A DNA stretch of 64,000 nucleotides. Source: Naasia aerilata (GTDB taxonomy: Bacteria > Actinomycetota > Actinomycetes > Actinomycetales > Microbacteriaceae). Below, piece after piece: positions 37,806-47,709 of the stretch. The stretch lies in NCBI RefSeq assembly GCF_030296595.1, contig NZ_AP027731.1, forward strand, positions 2,170,001-2,234,000, in the 5' to 3' direction. The notes under the pieces are model-generated. The model did no database searches. It saw only the letters and a program-made list of their open reading frames with translations, and was not told the origin of the DNA. The translations under genes and the position numbers were made by a program. Each line of letters opens with the position of its first letter. Positions within the stretch are counted from its first letter, which is position 1.

Positions 37806-38684
37806 TCAGTCGGCTTCGCGGCTCGGCACCCGGATCATGCCCTCCTGGGCGACGCTCGCGACGAGGTGGCCGGCCCGATCCCAGATGCGCCCCTGCGCGA
37901 GGCCGCGACCGCCGCCGGCGCTCGGCGACTCCTGCGTGTAGAGCAGCCAGTCGTCGACCCGCGCGAAGCGGTGCCACCACATCGCGTGGTCGAGGCTCGC
38001 CATCTTGAGCCCGGGGGTCACCCAGGAGATGCCGTGCCGACGCTGGATCGATTCGAGGATCGTGTAGTCGCTGGCGTAGGCGAGCGCGGCGCGGTGCAGG
38101 TTGGGGTCGTCCGGGAGCCTTCCGATCGCCTTGAACCACACCGCCTGGTGCGCGACTCGCTCGCTCTGCACGGACGTGTAGATCGGCGACGGCACGTGCC
38201 GCATGTCGAAGGGCCGCGTCTGGGCCCAGTGCCGGGCGATGGGGTGGTCGATCTTCGCGAGGACGTCGGCGGCGCTCGGCAGATCCTCGGGGTCGGGGAT
38301 GCCGTCCGGCGGCTCCGCCTGGTGATCGAGGCCCGGGTTCTCCGTCTGGAACGAGGCGATCATCGAGAGGATGGGCTCGCCGTGCTGATAGGCCTGCGTC
38401 CGGCGCGTGGAGAACGACCTGCCGTCGTGGATGCGGTCGACGGAGAAGGTGATGGGGTGCTCGACGTCGCCCGGGCGGAGGAAGTACCCGTGCATCGAGT
38501 GCACGACGCGGTCCGCGTCCAGGGTGCGCACGGCCGCGAGCAGCGACTGGGCGAGGACCTGGCCGCCGAACACGCGGCCGTTGGGGCTCCACTGCGAGGG
38601 GCCGGTGAAGATGTCCTCGCTCGTGCGCGCACCGGTGTCGGTAAGATCGAGGGCGGCGAGCAGGGATTCGAGCGGATCGGTCAT
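37806..38684 (-). CDS. tesB: Acyl-CoA thioesterase II
   Basis: A 292-residue double hot-dog thioesterase. N-terminal segment GPSQWSPNGRVFGGQVLAQSL and the conserved HSMHGYFLRPGDVEHPI are seen, with the catalytic Asp in the second domain (SLDHAMWWHR) and Gln/Thr partners further on. Hydrolyses medium- to long-chain acyl-CoA in fatty acid metabolism. ATG 38684. Confidence 0.92.
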   Translation of the reverse strand: MTDPLESLLAALDLTDTGARTSEDIFTGPSQWSPNGRVFGGQVLAQSLLAAVRTLDADRVVHSMHGYFLRPGDVEHPITFSVDRIHDGRSFSTRRTQAYQHGEPILSMIASFQTENPGLDHQAEPPDGIPDPEDLPSAADVLAKIDHPIARHWAQTRPFDMRHVPSPIYTSVQSERVAHQAVWFKAIGRLPDDPNLHRAALAYASDYTILESIQRRHGISWVTPGLKMASLDHAMWWHRFARVDDWLLYTQESPSAGGGRGLAQGRIWDRAGHLVASVAQEGMIRVPSREAD

Positions 38685-38750
38685 CGTGAGGCTCCTGACG
38701 GCGGCGCTCGCGGCGGGTGCGAGCCGTCCGGTCAGTTAGTTTAGAAGCCC

Positions 38751-39431
38751 GTGGACCGCTCAATCCTCCTTGCCGACTCCCTCGCGCTCGGCGACCTCAT
38801 CACCTACCTGGGTCGCGCCGGGAGGGTCGAGGACGGCTCCGTCCGCCTCATCGCGGGCTCCGGCGTGCTGGCCGTGTACACCGCGATCCTGTATCCGGCG
38901 GGGATCCTCGACAACGGTCCCACCGTGCTGGGCCTTCGGACGGCGGCGCTCACGGATCGCACGGAGTTCGACGCCGTGGTTCCGGTGCGGTCGCTGCTCG
39001 ACCGGCTGACGCGCGCGCAGCAGGCGGCCACCGAGGGCGCGGCGCCGCCGATCGCGGTGCCGACCGAGGTGAGCACCGTGACCTGGGCCGGGATCTCCCC
39101 GCCACGGGGCGGGTGGAAGCAGGTGGGGAGCACGACGGCCGGGACGCTCGAGAGGGCTGGGCGCGAGGGCATCGACGCCGTGGCCAACGCGCTTCCGGAG
39201 GGCACGGGGGAGCAGATCGTCCGGCGGGTCCGGGCGGAGGTCTGGAACACGCCGCTGCCCGACCTCGAGCACGTGCCGGCCGGCGCGGGCTTCGCGGCCG
39301 TCACGCTCGGCTTCGTCGGCGCCGAGCCGGACGAGACGATCCCCATCTACGAGGCGGGCGCCTGGACGCGTCTCACGTCCTCCCGTGGCCACGTCGTGGT
39401 TCGCCGCCGCTCCTGGTCCCTCCTCGGCTGA
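38751..39431 (+). CDS. Conserved hypothetical protein
   Basis: A 226-residue soluble protein with no signal peptide or membrane helix. The centre carries a Gly-rich strand-turn (TWAGISPPRGGWKQVGSTTAGTLERAG, read in parts) and a possible second domain with TLGFVGAEPDETIPIYEAGAW. It resembles uncharacterised Microbacteriaceae proteins; no function proposed. GTG 38751, divergent from tesB with 66 bp between. Confidence 0.7.
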   Translation: MDRSILLADSLALGDLITYLGRAGRVEDGSVRLIAGSGVLAVYTAILYPAGILDNGPTVLGLRTAALTDRTEFDAVVPVRSLLDRLTRAQQAATEGAAPPIAVPTEVSTVTWAGISPPRGGWKQVGSTTAGTLERAGREGIDAVANALPEGTGEQIVRRVRAEVWNTPLPDLEHVPAGAGFAAVTLGFVGAEPDETIPIYEAGAWTRLTSSRGHVVVRRRSWSLLG

Positions 39432-39461
39432 CCGGCCGGGACCTTTTCGACCCCGCCTCTT

Positions 39462-39564
39462 TGCGCGGATCAGGAAATCACGCGCGGGTCAGGAACCCCG
39501 TCGGTTTTCGCATGCGGTTCAGGACGACCGGCGGCGTGTCGCGGGGCTTTTCCTGATCCGCGCA
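39462..39564 (-). repeat. 103-bp palindromic element, left copy
   Basis: Perfect 16-base terminal inverted repeats (39462-39477 and 39549-39564, TGCGCGGATCAGGAAA) with internal TCAGG words. Its reverse complement aligns over its full 103 bp with the element at 41304-41406. It lies in the gap between two convergent genes. Confidence 0.88.
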
Positions 39565-39588
39565 GACCACCGCCCCGGGTTGTGCGAC

Positions 39589-41238
39589 TCAGACGCTCCG
39601 CGCGACCGATCGTCCCGCGACGCGGCCGCTGAAGAGGCAGCCGCCGAGGAAGGTGCCCTCCAGCGAGCGGTAGCCGTGCATCCCGCCGCCGCCGAAGCCG
39701 CTGACCTCGCCGGCCGCCCAGAGCCCGGGCACCACCTCGCCGTCGGTGCCGAGTGCGCGGCCGCTGAGGTCGGTCTCGATGCCACCGAGCGACTTGCGGG
39801 TCAGGACGTGCAGCTTCACCGCATGCAGCGGACCTGCCTTCGGGTCGAGCAGGCGGTGCAGCGGCGCGACACGGATCAGCCGGTCGCCCGCGTATCGCCG
39901 CGCGCCGCGGATCGCCGTGATCTGCGCGTCCTTCGAGAACTTGTTGTCGACCTCCCGGTCGCGGGCGAGGACCTCGCGTTCCGCCTGCCTGCGGTCGAGC
40001 GCTCCGCCGGAGAGCGCCTCCATCCGGTCGAGGAGGGTCGACAGATCCGGCGCGGACACGAAGTCGGCGCCCTGGTCGAGAAAGGCCTGGACGGGTGGCG
40101 CGGCGCCCTTCCGGACGCGACCGGCCACGAGCCGCAGGTCCTTCCCCGTGAGGTCGGGATTCTGCTCGCTGCCCGACAGAGCGAACTCTTTCTCGATGAT
40201 CCGCTGGGTGAGCACGAACCAGCTGTGGTCGTGCCCGCCGCGGGTCAGGTGCTCGAGCGTCGCCAGGGTGTCGAAGCCGGGGAAGAGCGGCGCGGGCAGC
40301 CGCCTGCCGGTCGAGTCGAGCCAGAGGGACGACGGCCCGGGCAGGATGCGGATGCCGTGCCGAGACCAGACGGGGGAGTGGTTGGCGATGCCCTCGGTGT
40401 AGTGCCACATCCGGTCGCCGTTGATGAGGCGGGCGCCCGCCCGCTGGGCGATCTCGAGCCCGCGGCCGTCGACCGACGCGGGGACGCCCGAGAGCATCGA
40501 GGTGGGGGCGGCCGCCATCCGGTCCGGCCAGAAGCGGCGGACCAGGTCGTGGTCGCCGCCGATGCCTCCCGTGGTCAGCACGACGGCCGACGCGCGCAGC
40601 TCGAAGTCGCCGGTCTCCTCGCGCGAGCTCGGCGCTCCCCGCTCGGCGGGGCTGGGGGCGAGAGTGCGCCCGCGCACGCCCACGACGGTGTCGCCGTCGA
40701 GCAGGAGCGCGTCCGCCCGGTGCCGGGACAGGAGCCGGGCGTGGCCCGACTCGATGCCGGCCCGCACCCGGCGCTCGAAGGGGGCGACGACGCCCGGGCC
40801 GGTGCCCCACGTCACGTGGAAGCGGGGGACGGAGTTGCCGTGCGCGAGCGCGGTCTGCCCGCCGCGCTCCGCCCAGCCGACGACCGGGAACCAGCGGACG
40901 CCCTTGGCGTGCAGCCAGCCGCGCTTCTCGCCGGCCGCGAAGTCGAGGTAGGCCTCGGCCCAGCGCCGCGGCCACCGGTCGTCGTCGCGGTCGAAGCCGG
41001 CGGACGCGAACCAGTCCTGGGTCGCCAGGTCGAGTGAGTCCCGGACGCCCAGCCGGCGCTGCTCGGGGGTGTCGATGAGGAACAGGCCGCCGAACGACCA
41101 CCAGGCCTGACCGCCGAGTGAGGCCTCCGGCTCCTGGTCGACCAGGATCACGCGCTTCCCGGCATCCAGCAGCTCCGCCGCCGCGACAAGCCCGGCGAGT
41201 CCCGCGCCCACGATGAGGGCATCCGCCTCGTCCGCCAT
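39589..41238 (-). CDS. FAD-binding dehydrogenase (KstD/fumarate-reductase flavoprotein family)
   Basis: A 549-residue flavoprotein. The FAD motif is VGAGLAGLVAAAELLDAG at the start, with LVDQEPEASLGGQAWWSFGG following; VVLTTGGIGGD and the C-terminal LWAAGEVSGFGGGGMHGYRSLEGTFLGGC (read in parts) match the putative FAD-binding dehydrogenase group related to 3-ketosteroid 1-dehydrogenase. The electron acceptor and substrate are unknown; no partner subunits are nearby. The gene is bracketed by two 103-bp repeats in opposite orientation. Confidence 0.85.
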   Translation of the reverse strand: MADEADALIVGAGLAGLVAAAELLDAGKRVILVDQEPEASLGGQAWWSFGGLFLIDTPEQRRLGVRDSLDLATQDWFASAGFDRDDDRWPRRWAEAYLDFAAGEKRGWLHAKGVRWFPVVGWAERGGQTALAHGNSVPRFHVTWGTGPGVVAPFERRVRAGIESGHARLLSRHRADALLLDGDTVVGVRGRTLAPSPAERGAPSSREETGDFELRASAVVLTTGGIGGDHDLVRRFWPDRMAAAPTSMLSGVPASVDGRGLEIAQRAGARLINGDRMWHYTEGIANHSPVWSRHGIRILPGPSSLWLDSTGRRLPAPLFPGFDTLATLEHLTRGGHDHSWFVLTQRIIEKEFALSGSEQNPDLTGKDLRLVAGRVRKGAAPPVQAFLDQGADFVSAPDLSTLLDRMEALSGGALDRRQAEREVLARDREVDNKFSKDAQITAIRGARRYAGDRLIRVAPLHRLLDPKAGPLHAVKLHVLTRKSLGGIETDLSGRALGTDGEVVPGLWAAGEVSGFGGGGMHGYRSLEGTFLGGCLFSGRVAGRSVARSV

Positions 41239-41303
41239 GCGACTCCTTCGTCGTCTCTGTCTGCCGGGGCGACACTACCGGCAGGCGCCGGGCCGCCGGT
41301 CGT

Positions 41304-41406
41304 CGCGCGGATCAGGTGGACAGGTCCGGGAGACGGCGTGTCGTCCTGAACCGTGTGCGAAACGGGCCGGAGTGCCTGAACCGCGCCGAATCTCCTGATC
41401 CGCGCA
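41304..41406 (+). repeat. 103-bp palindromic element, right copy
   Basis: Terminal arms GCGCGGATCAGG (41305-41316) and CCTGATCCGCGC (41394-41405) with two internal CCTGAACC words. It matches the reverse complement of 39462-39564: identical length, with the central TCGTCCTGAACCG and both ends conserved while the left interior has diverged. Confidence 0.88.
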
Positions 41407-41429
41407 GATGGGCAAGGGACGCGGCAAGG

Positions 41430-41872
41430 TCAGTCGTCGAAGGTGTTCACCATCGCGTGCGCCGCGCGCTCCAGGTATGCCCACAGGGTCGCGTCCTGGA
41501 GGGGCGGCAGCTGGAGGAGTCCACCGCGGCGCGCATGTGGGTCAGCCAGCGGTCGCGCTGAGCCGGGTTGACCTTGAAGGGCGCGTGCCGCATCCGCAGG
41601 CGCGGGTGCCCGTGGGTGTCGCTGTAGGTGGTCGGCCCGCCCCAGTACTGCTCGAGGAACCCGGTGAGCCGCTGGATGGCCGGCTCGAGGTCCTCCTCGG
41701 GATAGATGGCGAGCAGGGGCGGGTCGCTCGCGACGCCCCGGTAGAACTCGCGCACGAGCCGCTCGAAGGTGGGCCGGCCGCCGACCTGCTCCCAGAAGTT
41801 TCCCTCCATGGCCGGCCCGCCCTGCGACATGCGCAGGGTGACGGGGCTGCTGACGCCCTCGCTGTCGCTCAT
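41430..41872 (-). CDS. glbO: Truncated haemoglobin, group II (frame break near 41515)
   Basis: About 147 residues, 2-on-2 globin. FWEQVGGRPTFERLVREFY opens the fold; the proximal His is in LRMRHAPFKV, the conserved G8 Trp in RDRWLTHM, and WGGPTTYS precedes the F helix. One C missing from TCCTCC near 41515 breaks the last ~25 residues; restored, it reads SLQLPPLQDATLWAYLERAAHAM (read in parts). Binds O2 and NO; in mycobacteria GlbO is linked to respiration. Its start overlaps the mscS stop (ATGA). Confidence 0.9.
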
Positions 41873-42894
41873 CGTGCGCCCTCCTCGGGCTTCGGCTTGA
41901 CCCGCGTCGCCCGGGGCTTCTTGACCGGAGTGGGCGGCGCGATGGTCGTCGGGGCGGCATGGGTCAGGCGGGCACCCTTGACGCTCGAGGCGCCGTCGAA
42001 CCCGGACAGTACCACCGAGTTGAGTGCGGGCAGCTTGACGCCCATCTCGTCGAGCGCCTCCTTGAGCCGCACCCGCAGCTCCCGCGCCACATCGTCGCGC
42101 GCCGAGGTCCTCGTCTTGATCACAAGGCGGATGACGAGCGCCTCCGAGGAGATCGACTCGAGACCCCAGACCTCGGGGCGCTCGAGCACGGCCGGCAGCC
42201 AGCGATCCTCGTCGACGAGGTCGTTCGCCGTCTGCAGCATCCGCTCCTGCACGGCGTCGATTTCCGCGTCGTAGGGGACGGCGAGGTCGATGATGACGCG
42301 CGCCCAGCCCTGCGACATGTTGCCGACGCGGAGGATCTCGCCGTTCCGCACGTACCAGAGGGTGCCGTTGACGTCCCGGATCTGCGTGGTCCGGATCGCG
42401 ACGTTCTCGACGACGCCCGTCGCCTGGCCCGTGTCCACGACGTCGCCGACCCCCAGCTGGTCCTCGATGACGAGGAACAGCCCGTTGAGGACGTCGCGGA
42501 CGATGTTCTGGGCGCCGAAGCCCAGGCCCGCGCCGAGCGCCGCCGTGATCAGGGAGAACGCGCCGGTGATGGCCGGGTTGAGTGCGGTGATGATGAGCAG
42601 GACCGCAACCACGACGATGACCACGGTGAAGATGTTGTTGAGGACCGAGCCGAGCGTGCGGGCCCGCTGCACGGTCCGGACGGCGTGCAGGGGACTGGCG
42701 CTGAGCGCCTGGGTGTCGGCGACCCGCTGCCGCCGCTTCACGCCGGTGACGATGCGCTCCACGATGCGGCGGACCACGAAGTGCAGGACGATCCGCAGCA
42801 GGATCGCCCCGACGATCACCCCCAGGATGTAGATCGGGGTGCCCCAGATGTCCCAGAAGCCCTTCGCCGTCTCCACCACATCCGTCGCACTCAT
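41869..42894 (-). CDS. Small-conductance mechanosensitive channel (MscS family)
   Basis: A 341-residue channel. Helices are near 18-38, 90-115 and the pore-lining helix with AALGAGLGFGAQNIVRDVLNGLFLVIEDQLGVGD (read in parts), the hallmark of MscS. A cytoplasmic beta/alpha domain follows and then a basic low-complexity tail (KKPRATRVKPKPEE). Releases solutes upon hypo-osmotic shock. It is coupled to glbO by a 4-bp overlap. Confidence 0.92.
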   Translation of the reverse strand: MSATDVVETAKGFWDIWGTPIYILGVIVGAILLRIVLHFVVRRIVERIVTGVKRRQRVADTQALSASPLHAVRTVQRARTLGSVLNNIFTVVIVVVAVLLIITALNPAITGAFSLITAALGAGLGFGAQNIVRDVLNGLFLVIEDQLGVGDVVDTGQATGVVENVAIRTTQIRDVNGTLWYVRNGEILRVGNMSQGWARVIIDLAVPYDAEIDAVQERMLQTANDLVDEDRWLPAVLERPEVWGLESISSEALVIRLVIKTRTSARDDVARELRVRLKEALDEMGVKLPALNSVVLSGFDGASSVKGARLTHAAPTTIAPPTPVKKPRATRVKPKPEEGAR

Positions 42895-42957
42895 CGCCGG
42901 ACGATTTTACGGACTCCGTCTGGACGCGCCGTCCAGCCGCGGTCCTACGCTGTCGCC

Positions 42958-43380
42958 ATGACGGACGACACGACGCGCCCCGTGCGCCAGCTACGGCTGG
43001 TCGTCGAGGCGGAGGACTGGGAAGAGGCGGTGCGGTTCTACCGCGACGTGCTGGGCATGGCGGAGCAGGAGTCCTACTCCGGCGACGGGGGCGCGGAGGT
43101 GATCATCCTCGATGCGGGGCGGGCGACCCTGGAGCTGTCGAACCCCGCGCAGGTGCGGATGATCGACGGGGTGGAGGCAGAGGGGAAGCGCAGCGATCGG
43201 CTGCGGGTCGCCCTCGAGGTCGATGACTCAGCGGGCACCACACGACGGCTGGTGGAGGCCGGCGCCGAGCTGATCGCGGAGGCCCGCGAGACGCCGTGGC
43301 GCTCGCTGAACTCCCGCCTGCGAGGTCCGGCGAACCTGCAGCTCACCCTCTTCCAGGAGCTCGACCAGGTCGAGGAGTAG
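42958..43380 (+). CDS. VOC-superfamily (glyoxalase/bleomycin-resistance-like) protein
   Basis: A 140-residue protein with the two-repeat VOC fold: RLVVEAEDWEEAVRFYRDVLGM at the start, then VIILDAGRATLELSNP and LQLTLFQEL at the end. Metal ligands are not fully conserved (no clear His near the start), so a binding rather than catalytic role is possible. Function unknown. Confidence 0.85.
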   Translation: MTDDTTRPVRQLRLVVEAEDWEEAVRFYRDVLGMAEQESYSGDGGAEVIILDAGRATLELSNPAQVRMIDGVEAEGKRSDRLRVALEVDDSAGTTRRLVEAGAELIAEARETPWRSLNSRLRGPANLQLTLFQELDQVEE

Positions 43381-43429
43381 GGCGGATGCTCCTCACCCGA
43401 CCGATGGTTGAGGAACCCTCCTCATCCGA

Positions 43430-43536
43430 TGATTGAGGAGCGCCGCAGGCGCGTCTCGAAATCAGGGCCGTATCTCCGGGTTGATCCCTGGGGAACGGTG
43501 GATTTCGAGACGCACGCTGCGCGTGCTCCTCAATCA
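43430..43536. repeat. Inverted repeat of the TTGAGGAGC...GTCTCGAAAT type
   Basis: Left arm TGATTGAGGAGCGCCGCAGG... (43430-43463) and right arm (43501-43536) are imperfect reverse complements of about 34 bases. Each arm also has its own small stem (GCGCC/GGCGC and CGCACG/CGTGC). A partial third copy (GGTTGAGGAACC) precedes it at about 43406. It lies between convergent genes and matches degraded copies at 25323-25415. Repeats of this sequence type occur in many Microbacteriaceae genomes as I know them. Confidence 0.85.
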
Positions 43537-43565
43537 GCGGGAAGCGGGTAACCGGCAAGCGACCC

Positions 43566-46108
43566 TTACGCCGCGTCGCGCGCCTGGACGCGCAGCGCGC
43601 GCTCCACCCCCGCGAGGTTCTCGATGATGAGCCGCCGCAGCGCCGGGGTCTCCGGGTGCGCCTCGAGCCAGGCCCGGGTCGCGTCCACGAGCGCCTGGTT
43701 GGCGAGCGACGCCGGGTAGAAGCCGGTGATGATCCCGGAGGCGATCGCGTAGCTGCGGTTCTCCCAGATGGTGGTGAGGGAGCCGAAGTAGCGCGCGACG
43801 AACGGCTCGAGCAGGGAGGGGTCGGAGGCCCGGAGGAAGCCGAGGCCCGTCGAGCGGACGATCAGGTTGGATGCGTTCGTCTCCTCGACGATCGACTTCC
43901 ACGCGGCTTCCTTGTCCGAGGCGGTGGGCAGCGCCGCGAAGGCGTGGGCGGCCGACTGGCGGCCGGTGGCCGTGTTGTCGCTGGCCAGGGTCGCCTCGAT
44001 CTGCTCCCGCCCGGCGCGACCTCCCGCGGCGAGGGCGATGAGGAGCTCCCAGCCGAGGTCGGTGTCGATGTCGAGGCCGTCGAGGGCGACCTTCTCGTCG
44101 AGCACGGCCTGGACGTTGTCGAGCTGGGTGGGCGTGTGCGCGACGGCGGCGAACGCCTTGAGGAACTGGAACTGGGCGTCCGACCCCGGGGCGGCCTCGT
44201 TCGCGAGCGTCCAGAACGCGTCGCCGACCTCCTCGAGCGTCGACTCCCGGCGCTCCGGCGCCACGTACATCGTCGCGGTGGTCTGGACCTGGGCGAGGAC
44301 CGTGCGCAGCGTCGTCGACTCGGTCTCGGCACCGATGTTGCGGAGCACCAGCTGGACGTAGTCGCGCGCGGCGGTCTCGGCGTCGCGCGTCGAGTCCCAG
44401 GCCGAGCCCCACACGAGCGACCGGGCGAGCGGCGACTCGATGGCGGAGAGGAAGTCGATCGCGACGAGGAGCGAGGCGTCGTCGAGGCGGATCTTGGCGT
44501 ACGCCAGGTCGTCGTCGTTGAGCAGCAGCAGGTCGGGCTTCTTCTCGCCGGCCAGTTCGGCGATCTCGGTGCGCTCCCCGTCGACGTCGAGCTCGAGGCG
44601 TCCGTCGCGGACGAGACGCCCCTCCTTGACGTTGTAGAGGCCGACCGCGAGGCGGTGCGGGCGGATCGTCGGCCACTCCGGGGAGCGGTCTGGGTCACCG
44701 CGAGGGAGGTGAAGCGGCCGTCCTCGTCGACCTCGAAGTCCGGCCGGAGGGTGTTGACGCCCGCCGTGTTGAGCCACTTCTCGCTCCAGTCGGCGAGGTC
44801 GCGGCCGCTCGCGGCCTCCAGCTCGACGAGGAGGTCACGCAGCTCGGTGTTGGAGTACTGGTGCTTCTGGAAGTAGGCGCCGACGCCCTTCAGGAACTCG
44901 TCGCGGCCCACCCAGGCGACCAGCTGCTTGAGGACTGAGGCGCCCTTGGCGTAGGTGATGCCGTCGAAGTTGACCTGGACATCCTCGAGGTCGTTGATGG
45001 TCGCGACGATCGGGTGGGTGGAGGGCAGCTGATCCTGCCGGTACGCCCAGCCCTTCTCGAGCGCCGCGAACGTGGTCCACGCCTCGTTCCACTCGGTGGC
45101 CTCTGCCGTGGCGAGCGTCGAGATGTACTCGGCGAACGACTCGTTGAGCCAGAGGTCGTTCCACCACTTCATGGTCACGAGGTCGCCGAACCACATGTGC
45201 GCGAGCTCATGCAGGATCGTGACGACCCGGCGCTCCCGCACCGCATCCGTGACCTTCGAGCGGAACACGTAGCTCTCGGTGAAGGTGACAGCGCCCGCGT
45301 TCTCCATGGCGCCCGCATTGAACTCGGGCACGAACAGCTGGTCGTACTTCTCGAAGGGGTACGGGAAGTCGAAGATCGACTCGTAGAACTCGAAGCCCTG
45401 CCGCGTCTTCTCGACGATGTAGTCGGTGTCGAGGTACTGGGCGAGCGAGGCGCGGGAGAAGACGCCGAGCGGGATGACCCGGCCATCCGAGGAGGTCAGC
45501 TCGCTGCGCTCGACCGCATAGGGACCCGCGATGAGCGCGGTGATGTAGCTGGAGATGACGGGCGTCGGCGGGAACTCCCAGCGCGCGAGGCCGTCACCCG
45601 CGGGCGTCGGCTCCGGCGTGGTCACGTTGGAGACGACCTGCCAGTTCTCGGGCGCGGTGACCGTGAACTGGAACGTGGCCTTGAGGTCGGGCTGCTCGAA
45701 GACCGCATACATGCGGCGGGAGTCGGGCACCTCGAACTGCGAGTACAGGTACACCTCGTCGTCGACCGGGTCGACGAAGCGGTGCAGGCCCTCACCGGTG
45801 TTGGTGTAGATCGCGTCGGCGTCGACGCGGAGCTCGTTCTCGGCCGCCAGGCCGTCGAGCTGGATGCGGACGCCGTCGCTCACCTGGGCCGGGTCGAGCT
45901 CGCGGCCGTTGAGGGTCACCGAATGGACGGTGCGCGTGATGGCGTCGATGAACGTCGACGCGCCCTCCTTCGCGGCGAAGCGCACCGTGGTGATGCTGCG
46001 GAAGACCTCCGGCCCGGTGGCGAGGTCGAGCTCGACGGCGTAGTCGTGCACGTCGAGGAGCGCGGCGCGCTCCTGTGCCTCGGCGCGGGTGAGGTTCTCT
46101 CCTGGCAT
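43566..46108 (-). CDS. pepN: Aminopeptidase N (frame break near 44695)
   Basis: An M1 zinc aminopeptidase of 847 residues once corrected. Substrate motif GAMEN, zinc site HELAHMWFGDLV with the third ligand Glu in LNESFAEY, and the catalytic Tyr in the usual downstream position. Actinobacterial PepN has the long helical C-terminal domain seen here. One C missing from CTCCCCGG near 44695 interrupts it; the next frame continues TQTAPRSPEWPTIRPHRLAVG as expected. ATG 46108. General peptide turnover in the cytoplasm. Confidence 0.93.
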
Positions 46109-46283
46109 GGGTCCGTCCTTCAGATCGGTGGGTCTTCCCAGCCTAGGGAGTCGGGCGGCGGCGGGCTGATCCGGGGTCGCCCGTCGGGCGCGACCGCCTC
46201 GAACGCGGGTGTACCCGCCGTCCCGCCCCCTTTGTCTCACCCGCGGGATGGCGGTTACACCAGCGGCACAGGTCGCGCGCGGC

Positions 46284-46826
46284 TCAGGCGGGCGGGGCCG
46301 GCGGCTTCGCGATGGGCAGCACCTGCGCGCCCGGCAGGCCGGTCAGGTACTCGCCGGTCACCAGGAGTTTCGAGCGGCGCAGCCCGCTGCCGATGACGAG
46401 CGGACCGGATGCCGCAACCGCCTCGTCGACGAGGAGCGCCCACTCCGCGGGGACACCGACCGGCGTGATGCCGCCGTACTCCATCCCGGTCGCGGCGGTG
46501 GCGGTGTCCATGGACGCGAAGGACGCCTTCTTCGCGTCGAGGGTCTGCCGGACCGCTCCGTTCACGTCGATCCGGTCGGTGGCGAGGATCATGCACACCG
46601 CGTAGCGGATGGCATCGCCGCGCTTGCCCTCGATGATGACGCAGTTGGCGCCGTCCGCCATTCCGATGCCGTAGCGCTCGCAGAAGGCGGCGGTATCGGC
46701 GACGTCCGGATCGATCTCGGCGACGAGCACACCGTCCGCTCCCGATTCCAGGGCCGCGCGGACCGCATCGGCCACGAGGTCGATGTGCTCTGCAGCGGGC
46801 TCGAAGGTCAGGTTCCCGAATTCCAC
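46284..46826 (-). CDS. YbaK/EbsC-family aminoacyl-tRNA deacylase
   Basis: A 180-residue YbaK-domain protein: CVIIEGKRGDAIRYAVCMILATDRID, the conserved Lys in LDAKKASFA, and GGITPVGVP. YbaK-type proteins hydrolyse mischarged Cys-tRNA(Pro) or related species. ATG 46826. Confidence 0.87.
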   Translation of the reverse strand: MEFGNLTFEPAAEHIDLVADAVRAALESGADGVLVAEIDPDVADTAAFCERYGIGMADGANCVIIEGKRGDAIRYAVCMILATDRIDVNGAVRQTLDAKKASFASMDTATAATGMEYGGITPVGVPAEWALLVDEAVAASGPLVIGSGLRRSKLLVTGEYLTGLPGAQVLPIAKPPAPPA

Positions 46827-47095
46827 CCGTCGACGCTAGCCCAGCCGGCCGTGCAGGCAGCCGCCTCTACTTCCGCCCGAGCCCGGGCGGCTCGGAGGAA
46901 GGTCGCGTGGTCGGACTTCTTCCAGATGACTCGGAACGAGTAGACGATGCCCGCGGCGAGCACGAACAGAGCGAGGAAGCCGACCCACTCGGGCGCCCAG
47001 GAGAAGACGACCTGGGAGATGAACACCGCCATGGCCAGGACCAGGGCCGCGATGACGAGCCACGAGACGGGAGGAATGCGCCGATACCAGGGCAT
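46808..47095 (-). CDS. Small two-helix membrane protein
   Basis: A 95-residue protein with two hydrophobic helices (SWLVIAALVLAMAVFISQVVF and WVGFLALFVLAAGIVYSF), then a basic/Ala-rich tail. It overlaps the ybaK start by 19 bp. ATG 47095. The exact C-terminus is uncertain because the tail has no homology I recognise and a frame slip near 46870 cannot be excluded. Confidence 0.6.
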   Translation of the reverse strand: MPWYRRIPPVSWLVIAALVLAMAVFISQVVFSWAPEWVGFLALFVLAAGIVYSFRVIWKKSDHATFLRAARARAEVEAAACTAGWASVDGWNSGT

Positions 47096-47203
47096 GTAGT
47101 CAGTGTGCGCCCGCCGTCGACGATCCGCGACCCCCTCCAGGACCCCATCCAGGTCGCGGAGCCGAGACGCGCGCCCGCGGCCCCGCTCCCTAGACTGAGC
47201 GGC

Positions 47204-47709
47204 ATGCGGATCCATCTGGCCACCGACCATGCCGGCCTGGACTTCAGCAAGCACCTCGTCGGCCATCTCGAGGCGGCCGGACACGAGGTGGTCGACCACG
47301 GGCCGGACGGCTACGACCCGCTCGACGACTACCCGGCCTTCATCATCCGCGCGGCCCAGGCGGTCGTGCGGGATCAGGCGGCCGGCGTGGAGACGCTCGG
47401 CGTCGTCTTCGGCGGCTCCGGCAACGGGGAGCAGATCGCCGCCAACAAGGTCGAGGGCGTCCGCGCGGCCCTCGTCTGGAACGAGTCCACCGCCCAGCTC
47501 GCGCGCCAGCACAACGACGCCAACGTCATCTCGATCGGCGCGCGCCAGCACACCCTCGACGAGGCGGTCGCCCTCATCGACGCGTTCGTCGCCGAGCCCT
47601 TCTCCTTCGACCCGCGGCACGAGCGCCGGATCGCCCAGCTCACCGAGTTCGAGGAGACCGGCGCCATCCAGCCCGGCGAGCACACCCCGGGATCCCGCGC
47701 GATGCCTGA
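47204..47709 (+). CDS. rpiB: Ribose-5-phosphate isomerase B (frame break near 47687)
   Basis: A RpiB/LacAB-fold isomerase of about 168 residues: IHLATDHAGLDF, GVVFGGSGNGEQIAANKVEGVRAAL (read in parts; the anion-hole GSGNGE) and HNDANVISIGARQH. It interconverts ribose-5-P and ribulose-5-P. In the assembled sequence the frame runs into nei without a stop. Restoring one C in ACCCC near 47687 gives a natural end, HTPGIPRDA-stop at 47707-47709, overlapping the nei ATG as in relatives, so the fusion is probably an artefact. Confidence 0.9.

Noticed and set aside
42930..42945. TGGACGCGCCGTCCA palindrome as an operator
   Set aside because: A short single palindrome in GC-rich DNA; too little evidence to call a site.
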